Shown piece by piece: positions 7,039 through 12,512 of a DNA stretch of 12,512 bases (positions are counted from its first letter, which is position 1; every line of letters starts with the position of its first letter). Below the pieces are notes generated by a model that did no database searches, had not been told where the DNA came from, and was given only the letters and a program-made list of their open reading frames with translations. The DNA is from Prolixibacteraceae bacterium (lineage in GTDB: Bacteria; Bacteroidota; Bacteroidia; Bacteroidales; Prolixibacteraceae), in the NCBI GenBank assembly GCA_016930735.1, contig JAFGGF010000430.1, positions 1 to 12,512 of the forward strand, in the 5' to 3' direction. Both the position numbers and the translations under genes were made by a program.

Positions 7039-8193
7039 ATGAAAAAAGCAAACATACTTTTTTTTATTATCGCAGGGCTTTTGGCTTTGGTTAGTTGTAA
7101 CCGTTCGAAAGAATTTATTGTAAGTGGGAAAATTACCCATGCTGAAGAAAAAACCATCTACCTTGACGAGTTGCATATTTCAGGTTCAACATTGATCGAT
7201 TCAGCAAAAATTGACAAAAACGGTGAATTCAAACTGGCAGGGGAAACCGGAATTCCAGCTTTTTACCTGTTGTATTTCGACCGTCAGAAAATAATTACCT
7301 TACTTATTGATTCTGCCGAAGTGGTCAATGTTACTGCCGATGAAGTCAATTTCGGGATGAAATACCATGTTGAGGGATCTCCCGGGTCGTTATTGGTAAA
7401 GGATCTGAATGACCATTTATATACTACCAAAAACAAGCTTGATTCGATTTCAGCATTGAATATGATTTACAGGAACAGGGTGAATTATACTGAATTGAAA
7501 GAACAACTGGATCAATCATATCAGGAAATAGTTGAAGAACAGATTGATTATTCTACTGAATTTGTTCAGAAAAATCCGTTTTCGATGGCCAGTGTCCTGG
7601 CATTATACCAGAAATTTGATAATGACAATTATGTAATTACCGATCTGCAACCTTTAAAAACAGTTGCTTCAGCACTGAATTCAATATATCCTCAATCGGA
7701 ACATGTAAAATCACTTTATGCCAATACACTTGAACTGGTAAAAAGTGAAAAAGCTGCCAAGTTAAAACAATTTGTTGAAGATCAGGGAACTGATACCCCT
7801 GATATAGTTTTGCCGGATGCCAATGGCAATGAAAAGGCTTTATCATCGTTAAAAGGGAAGTATGTCCTTTTACAATTCTGGTCGGCAAAAGACAGGGGCT
7901 CCAGAATAATAAATTCTACTCTGGTTGAGTTGTATTCAGAATTCAGGAACAAAGGATTTGAAATTTACCAGGTCAGTATTGATGATGACAGGGAAGCATG
8001 GCTGGAAGCTATTAAAGAAGACGGATTGAAATGGACAAATGTAGGTGATATGAAAGGAAGCAACAAGGCAGTTGCGCTTTATAATATTCAGGAAATCCCG
8101 TATAATTATTTTTTGGATAAAGATGGTATTATTATTACTAAAAACCTGAAAGGGCAGGATTTGTATAAAACGATATCAGGATTCCTGAAATAA
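7039..8193 (+). CDS. Thioredoxin-fold (TlpA-like) lipoprotein lacking the CxxC motif
   Basis: The N-terminus MKKANILFFIIAGLLALVSC is a lipoprotein signal with lipobox LVSC, the Cys being residue 20 from the ATG at 7039. An in-frame ATG at 7027 would add MIVR; I prefer 7039 because it gives the standard MKK leader. Residues about 26-100 resemble the DUF4369 domain (IVSGKITHAEEKTIYLDEL, then LIDSAKIDKNGEFKL). Residues about 110-245 are a helical linker. The C-terminal AhpC/TSA-type thioredoxin fold starts TPDIVLPDANGNEK and keeps YVLLQFW, IYQVSIDD and the cis-proline loop EIPYNYFLDKDG. Where relatives have FWASWCGPCR, this protein has FWSAKDRGSR: both cysteines are gone (Asp and Ser), and the lipobox Cys is the only cysteine in the protein. 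It is therefore unlikely to be a disulfide reductase; a binding or chaperone role on the periplasmic face is an inference. Confidence 0.88.
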   Translation: MKKANILFFIIAGLLALVSCNRSKEFIVSGKITHAEEKTIYLDELHISGSTLIDSAKIDKNGEFKLAGETGIPAFYLLYFDRQKIITLLIDSAEVVNVTADEVNFGMKYHVEGSPGSLLVKDLNDHLYTTKNKLDSISALNMIYRNRVNYTELKEQLDQSYQEIVEEQIDYSTEFVQKNPFSMASVLALYQKFDNDNYVITDLQPLKTVASALNSIYPQSEHVKSLYANTLELVKSEKAAKLKQFVEDQGTDTPDIVLPDANGNEKALSSLKGKYVLLQFWSAKDRGSRIINSTLVELYSEFRNKGFEIYQVSIDDDREAWLEAIKEDGLKWTNVGDMKGSNKAVALYNIQEIPYNYFLDKDGIIITKNLKGQDLYKTISGFLK

Positions 8194-8282
8194 ATGGCTA
8201 TTTTACTTTTTAGTATTAATAATTGTTAAATACCAATAATATCAGAGTGATTAATTCGGTCAAATAATTTAAAACTTTAATT

Positions 8283-9044
8283 TTGAAGCCCGAAAAAAAA
8301 ATATATTTCATATCAGATATTCATCTGGGAGCACCAGCATTAAATGATAATAAAGAACGGGAAAAATTATTTGTTGCCTGGCTTGATGAAATAAAATATG
8401 ATGCGCAGAAGTTGTTCCTGATGGGTGATATTTTTGACTTCTGGTATGAATATAAAAAAGTTGCACCCAGGGGATTCACAAGGACTTTAGGCAAGCTTGC
8501 CGAATTATCTGACCTGGGTGTGGAAGTTCATTTTTTTACGGGGAACCATGATGTTTGGGTGTTTGATTATTTGCCGGATGAAATAGGATTAATCCTCCAC
8601 AGGAATGAATTTAAGACCGAATTAATGGGGAAAAAGTTTTTTCTGGCACATGGCGACGGATTGGATGAAACAGACAAAGGGTATAAACTTTTAAAGTTGC
8701 TATTTACGAGCAAACCGTTACAATGGTTGTTTTCAAGGTTACATCCCAATTTTGCGCTTACGCTTGCCCATATTTGGTCAAAAAACAGCAGGTTAACAAA
8801 AGGCATTGTGGGAGAAGCATTTAAAGAACAAAATGAAGGATTATATCTTTTTTCGGAAAAAATGCTTGAAAATGAGTTTTTCGATTATTTTATTTTCGGG
8901 CACAGGCACCTTCTGATTGAAATGCCGTTAAAAGGAAAATCGAAATTTATACTTCTCGGAGAATGGATCAGTTTATTTTCTTATGGAGTATTTGATGGAG
9001 AAAATTTAAAATTGAAAAAGTATAAAAACGAGATAAAGAGTTGA
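8283..9044 (+). CDS. lpxH: UDP-2,3-diacylglucosamine diphosphatase (LpxH-type)
   Basis: This calcineurin-like metallophosphoesterase cleaves UDP-2,3-diacylglucosamine to lipid X plus UMP in the Raetz pathway of lipid A synthesis, at the inner face of the cytoplasmic membrane. The metal-binding motifs appear in order: SDIHLG (D12, H14), MGDIFDFWYE (D49), TGNHD (N88), LAHGDG (H123) and GHRH (H207, H209). DIFDFWYE and AHGDGLDETDKGYK are characteristic of the LpxH group rather than of generic phosphoesterases. Length (253) is normal. The start is TTG at 8283: an in-frame stop lies upstream at 8265-8267, and the next Met is after the first metal motif. The 89 bp before it (8194-8282) show no gene or clear hairpin. 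The KAS III gene follows after 12 bp, probably in one transcript. Confidence 0.9.
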   Translation: MKPEKKIYFISDIHLGAPALNDNKEREKLFVAWLDEIKYDAQKLFLMGDIFDFWYEYKKVAPRGFTRTLGKLAELSDLGVEVHFFTGNHDVWVFDYLPDEIGLILHRNEFKTELMGKKFFLAHGDGLDETDKGYKLLKLLFTSKPLQWLFSRLHPNFALTLAHIWSKNSRLTKGIVGEAFKEQNEGLYLFSEKMLENEFFDYFIFGHRHLLIEMPLKGKSKFILLGEWISLFSYGVFDGENLKLKKYKNEIKS

Positions 9045-9056
9045 AATAGAGGGTTT

Positions 9057-10148
9057 ATGGGTAAAAGAATATATACTAAAATTATTGGATCGGGAAGTTA
9101 TATCCCTGATGTAAAAATCAGCAACGACCATTTTTTATCATATCAGTTTTTTGATCCTTCAACAGGAAAGGTATTTGATAAATCAAATGAAGAAATAATT
9201 GAGAAGTTCAGGGAAATAACAGGTATTGTTGAACGTCGTTGGGTAAAACCCGACCAGGTTACTTCCGATATTGCTGCACATGCCATTTCAGATGCATGTA
9301 ATACTGCTGGGATCGACAAGGAAGACCTTGATTTTATTGTTATCGGACATAATTTTGGGGACATTCCGGAAGGTAGTAATTGTACCGATGTATTGCCGGG
9401 TTTGGCAAATAAGGTGAAGGAAAAATTAAAAATTAGAAATCCGGGTTGTATTTGTATGGATATAATTTCCGGTTGTCCGGGGTGGACCCAGGGTATGATA
9501 GTTGCCGACAGTTTTATTAAAAGTGGTTTTCATAAAAGAGGGGTTGTTGTAGGTGCTGATGTTCTTTCCCGTATTTCCGACCCATATGACCGCGATTCAA
9601 TGATTTATGCTGATGGAGCCGGTGCAGTAATTGTCGAGGCAAAAAAAAGCAGGAAGCCTGTCGGTATTGTTTCACATTCAAGCCGGAGCGATTCAATCCG
9701 TTTTGCAGGTATGTTGACTTTAGGCCCATCCTCAAACCCTGAAATCGACAGGAATAAAATGTATATAAAAATGCTTGGGCACAAGCTTTACCTGTATGCA
9801 ATCAACCATGTTCCTGAAATTGTGAAAGACAGCATTGAGAAAGCCGGAATTGAGCTAACTGATATTAAAAAAGTTTTGATCCACCAGGCTAATGCAAAAA
9901 TGGATGACGCTATGCTGAGTGGCCTGTTTAAATTATATAAAAAACGTAAAATTCCGGAAGATATAATGCCCATGAGTATTTTTAAACTCGGGAATTCTTC
10001 AACAGCTACTGTCCCGACTATTTACGACCTCATTATGAAAGGGAAAATGGACGGGCACGAAATTAATAAGGGCGATTATATATTGTTTATTTCTGTAGGA
10101 GCCGGGATGAATATTAATTCCATCGTTTATAAAGTCCCGGTAAAATAG
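9057..10148 (+). CDS. 3-oxoacyl-ACP synthase III family (FabH-like) condensing enzyme
   Basis: This is a thiolase-fold Claisen-condensing enzyme. The KAS III catalytic triad is present: C140 in DIISGCPGWTQG, H276 in LIHQANAKMDD, and N313 in LGNSSTATVPT. The C-terminal glycine loop reads SVGAGMNI, and the N-terminus IIGSGSYIPDVKISN is typical of the family. At 363 residues it is longer than classical FabH (about 317). Part of the extra length is around 28-48 (FFDPSTGKVFDKSNEEIIEKF) before the TGIVERR motif, so it may be a FabH paralogue with a different acyl donor rather than the main fatty-acid initiator; hence no gene symbol. It starts at ATG 9057, preceded by AGAGGG, an unusually clear purine-rich site for this window. 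It is 12 bp after lpxH, suggesting a shared transcript serving envelope lipid synthesis. It ends 11 bp from the convergent CotH gene. Confidence 0.88.
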   Translation: MGKRIYTKIIGSGSYIPDVKISNDHFLSYQFFDPSTGKVFDKSNEEIIEKFREITGIVERRWVKPDQVTSDIAAHAISDACNTAGIDKEDLDFIVIGHNFGDIPEGSNCTDVLPGLANKVKEKLKIRNPGCICMDIISGCPGWTQGMIVADSFIKSGFHKRGVVVGADVLSRISDPYDRDSMIYADGAGAVIVEAKKSRKPVGIVSHSSRSDSIRFAGMLTLGPSSNPEIDRNKMYIKMLGHKLYLYAINHVPEIVKDSIEKAGIELTDIKKVLIHQANAKMDDAMLSGLFKLYKKRKIPEDIMPMSIFKLGNSSTATVPTIYDLIMKGKMDGHEINKGDYILFISVGAGMNINSIVYKVPVK

Positions 10149-10159
10149 GATTCGCTGGT

Positions 10160-12478
10160 TTAGTTTTCAGATAGCCCCGGAGATCCGTTTTTATGCGGGC
10201 TTATTTCCCATTTGCCGGGTTTTGAAAGATCTTTTCCCCTATTGGTTTTTGGGATGATTGAAAATCCGCAAATGCTCTGTAAATCAGTTTTTAAATTCTG
10301 AATATTATAGTTGACTTCCATTAACTTTTTGCCTTCAGAAGAAGAGAATGAGAAACTTTCTTTTTTATTATTTAATTTCCCTCTGTAAACACCATCCGGG
10401 TAAAATCCATAACGTTGATGAAACCATGTTTCATCCTTTGCAAGAATATAAAACTGATCCGGGTATAAATAGGTTGGGTCAGGGAATGCGAAATCTATCC
10501 CACCGGTTATTTTTATTCCCGAAATATCGATTAAATCATCTCCTGTGTTTTTTAACTCAATAAATTCGAAAAATTTTCCTTTAATCCCATTCAGGCTGTC
10601 AGGAGAAAACATGATTTCTGTAATTAATAAGTTCTTTGTATTATTTACCGGAATAACAGGAAATTCATTCAAAGCACTCCATGTATTTCCTTCGAGAATT
10701 CGTGATTTAATCAGGATCCCTTTATTCGTTTCAAATTCAATCGTATCGGAACCGGCTTTTTTAGCGTTGCTGTATAAACTACCACCCTGATTACGTGGAT
10801 CTTTGTCATTTATTGTATAGAAAATATTCCCTTCTGAATTTGGATTTATAATTTGTACAGTTATTACATGATTATTATTTTTTGAACAGGAAATTTGGGG
10901 AGGGTCTATCGCAGGGTAAAATCCATAACTTTTTAAAATGGCTATAAATTCCTCATTACGTGTTTTTAAAACATTATTTATCCTGTTTACTTCAGGAATC
11001 CAGTTATCATTTTTGGTTTTTGTGGTTGGATATACAGCATCTCCCCACCTGGCCGATTCTGCAATAATTGGCAACCTGATATAATTATTCAGAATATCCC
11101 ATGTTTTAGTTGCCTTCTCAGGAGACAACCAGCCATGGTAACAATTCTCATAAACTCTGTCTGCAAAAAATAATAAAAACTCATTATCCTGTTTTAACTT
11201 ATTCCATATTCTGACAATAACAGAAGTTCCGTTATAATCTTCCCTGAATACAGAAGGTACTGTTCTTTCACTACTCATATTATCAAATGTCAACTCGTAA
11301 TCCCAGGTGAAAAATTTAAGTTTACCGTCCGGATTTGAATGGATACCTGCCCACCAGTTATTCCCTGGCCAGTCGAATACGCCGGTGTACCAGCTTAAAT
11401 TCAGGTAATCGGAATAGTTTCCCAGATCAATGTAATCCTTGATTTCCTGAATTGAACCAACTTCAGTATTGTTTTGAATTAATAATTTATTTGCCAGGTA
11501 ATTATAGGGTCTTTTATTCGAAGTCCATTTTGAATGTGATAAAGAAATCCAGTTATTCTTGGTTCCTCCATAATAATCTTCCAGAAAATTTTCATCAGGC
11601 CGTTCAGATAGATTATAAAGCCCCCAGTATAAACCATTGATATAAAGGTGAACAAAAGTTCCATGAACTCCGTCCCCTGTCATTAATAGTTGTGTGTCGC
11701 GGCACCATTGGTCGCGGGTATATGTTGTTTCATTTTCCACGTTAAAACGGGCCCAGCAATGGTTATTCCCTGCTCTGAACACAAGGTGGTCGAATTCGGT
11801 TGCAGCATTATCTGGATTTAAAGGAGAAGTTTTTAAAATGTTGCTTTTGAATTTTTTTGGGCCATAATCCTCCTTAAACAGCACCCTCATCGAACGTTTT
11901 AAGCTACGATAACTATGAGACTTTATGCCACAAGATATTTGTTCAGAACCAAATGTTTTATCAGGGTAAATTATTTCAAGTGATGTTTTATAGATTGAGT
12001 CATTATTATATAATTTTTGAAATTCGAAAGGAGCAATTCCAATTACCACAGTAGGGATAGAGAGAAGTGCAGGAATAACAGAATCGGCATATTCAGGATT
12101 GTTGATAATATCCGGGTCCATCTCAAAGTCAATTAAAGCAAAATCACCTCCGATGCTGTTAACCGGGAATTCTTCCTGTGGATACCCCGGAACATTCTTT
12201 TTTTGATTGATTATATCCTGAGGGAAAAGAAACGTATGTACTTCTTTTTCAGAAACAACTGAATCATTAAAATATGCAGTTGCTTTTAATATTGTGGTTT
12301 TTTCAATATACAAAGGTACGCTATAGATTTCAGCATTTTTAAGTGTTGGTTCGCTGCCATCAGTCGTAAATAATATTTTTGCATCCCGATTCCGGAAGCT
12401 TAATTTCAGGTAAAAATCCTTAAAATAACGTGAGTTCGACCTAAGCCGTTTTGCAAATTTGGTTGTTTTCAACGACAT
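10160..12478 (-). CDS. CotH kinase-like protein with chitobiase-type and lamin-tail domains
   Basis: Domains in order: a chitobiase/FN3-associated repeat at about 18-84 (AKILFTTDGSEPTLKNAEIY); a CotH domain at about 145-515; a second chitobiase-type repeat at about 525-605 (GNIFYTINDKDPRNQGG); and a lamin-tail domain at about 614-730 (NLLITEIMFSPDS, then FFEFIELKNTGDDLIDISG). CotH is an atypical protein-kinase fold; spore CotH phosphorylates coat proteins. Conserved features are present: NGLYWGLYNLSERPDE with E292, FDWPGNNWW with D369, and FFTWDYELTFDN with D393 and D399. Bacteroidetes proteins of this layout are normally exported. Here the ATG at 12476-12478 gives MSLKTTKFAKRLRSNSRYFK with no signal peptide, and a TGA lies four codons upstream in frame. 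A second open frame overlaps this end, so the true N-terminus may be lost or frameshifted. No T9SS-type C-terminal domain is evident. Target unknown. Confidence 0.88.
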   Translation of the reverse strand: MSLKTTKFAKRLRSNSRYFKDFYLKLSFRNRDAKILFTTDGSEPTLKNAEIYSVPLYIEKTTILKATAYFNDSVVSEKEVHTFLFPQDIINQKKNVPGYPQEEFPVNSIGGDFALIDFEMDPDIINNPEYADSVIPALLSIPTVVIGIAPFEFQKLYNNDSIYKTSLEIIYPDKTFGSEQISCGIKSHSYRSLKRSMRVLFKEDYGPKKFKSNILKTSPLNPDNAATEFDHLVFRAGNNHCWARFNVENETTYTRDQWCRDTQLLMTGDGVHGTFVHLYINGLYWGLYNLSERPDENFLEDYYGGTKNNWISLSHSKWTSNKRPYNYLANKLLIQNNTEVGSIQEIKDYIDLGNYSDYLNLSWYTGVFDWPGNNWWAGIHSNPDGKLKFFTWDYELTFDNMSSERTVPSVFREDYNGTSVIVRIWNKLKQDNEFLLFFADRVYENCYHGWLSPEKATKTWDILNNYIRLPIIAESARWGDAVYPTTKTKNDNWIPEVNRINNVLKTRNEEFIAILKSYGFYPAIDPPQISCSKNNNHVITVQIINPNSEGNIFYTINDKDPRNQGGSLYSNAKKAGSDTIEFETNKGILIKSRILEGNTWSALNEFPVIPVNNTKNLLITEIMFSPDSLNGIKGKFFEFIELKNTGDDLIDISGIKITGGIDFAFPDPTYLYPDQFYILAKDETWFHQRYGFYPDGVYRGKLNNKKESFSFSSSEGKKLMEVNYNIQNLKTDLQSICGFSIIPKTNRGKDLSKPGKWEISPHKNGSPGLSEN

Positions 12479-12512
12479 CTTCCAAATTCAAAGAAGGTTT
12501 TTTATCCAAATA
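12441..12512 (-). CDS. Open frame entering from right edge: upstream gene end or shifted CotH N-terminus
   Basis: Reading from the right edge, a frame is open for 23 codons (YLDKKPSLNLEDVVENNQIC and three more) to a TAG at 12441-12443, overlapping the first 38 bases of the CotH gene in a different frame. It is either the C-terminal tail of an upstream minus-strand gene or the displaced N-terminal part of the CotH protein after a 1- or 2-base shift. It is too short to assign to a family. Confidence 0.3.
   Translation of the reverse strand, partial: YLDKKPSLNLEDVVENNQICKTA

Noticed and set aside
11452..11664. Small frames on both strands inside the CotH gene
   Set aside because: Both are covered by the intact CotH domain, which has conserved motifs on either side.
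1..12512. CRISPR array, tRNA, rRNA, insertion sequence, toxin-antitoxin or defence system
   Set aside because: No spaced direct repeats, cloverleaf sequence, transposase motifs or small paired toxin-like genes were seen in the window.

Overview
This AT-rich window looks like chromosomal DNA from a member of the Bacteroidota, probably Bacteroidales or Marinilabiliales-like. The evidence is the gene content: a DUF6146-type protein, a DUF4369/thioredoxin-fold lipoprotein, a membrane-anchored EEP-family hydrolase, and a CotH/lamin-tail protein. Several intergenic gaps also carry TAnnTTTG boxes, the -7 element of Bacteroidetes primary promoters, and most starts lack a Shine-Dalgarno sequence. I see no rRNA, tRNA, CRISPR array, insertion sequence or phage gene. 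Most of the window is housekeeping sequence, and I do not find a convincing new multi-gene system.

Layout, left to right. The end of a DUF6146-like gene (1-329, +) meets ribD (322-1371, -), the deaminase/reductase of riboflavin synthesis. Across a 35-bp gap, prmC (release-factor methyltransferase, 1407-2246, +) is divergent from ribD and is coupled by an ATGA overlap to a DUF362 protein with a Tat-like leader (2243-3064, +). On the minus strand follow a PAS-GAF sensor protein with no output domain (3054-4172) and the frameshifted remains of a second PAS gene (4276-4750). A 190-bp gap with nested inverted repeats and a plausible promoter leads to a membrane-anchored EEP-family hydrolase (4941-6005, +). 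This ends tail to tail on ribF (6002-6934, -), the FMN/FAD synthase. Divergent from ribF are a thioredoxin-fold lipoprotein that has lost both catalytic cysteines (7039-8193, +), an LpxH-type lipid A phosphohydrolase (8283-9044, +), and a KAS III-type condensing enzyme 12 bp further on (9057-10148, +). The right end is a long minus-strand CotH/lamin-tail gene (10160-12478), and a second open frame enters from the right edge.

Themes. ribD and ribF together supply flavin cofactors. They are not adjacent, but the same 11-nt string containing a -7-like box lies just upstream of each. LpxH and the KAS III enzyme form a likely two-gene envelope-lipid unit. All four convergent gene pairs overlap or nearly touch at their stops, with no visible terminator between them. 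The main points for a second look are the cysteine-free thioredoxin-like lipoprotein, the PAS pseudogene beside an output-less PAS-GAF protein, the face-to-face ribD/prmC promoter boxes, and the missing secretion signal of the CotH protein.
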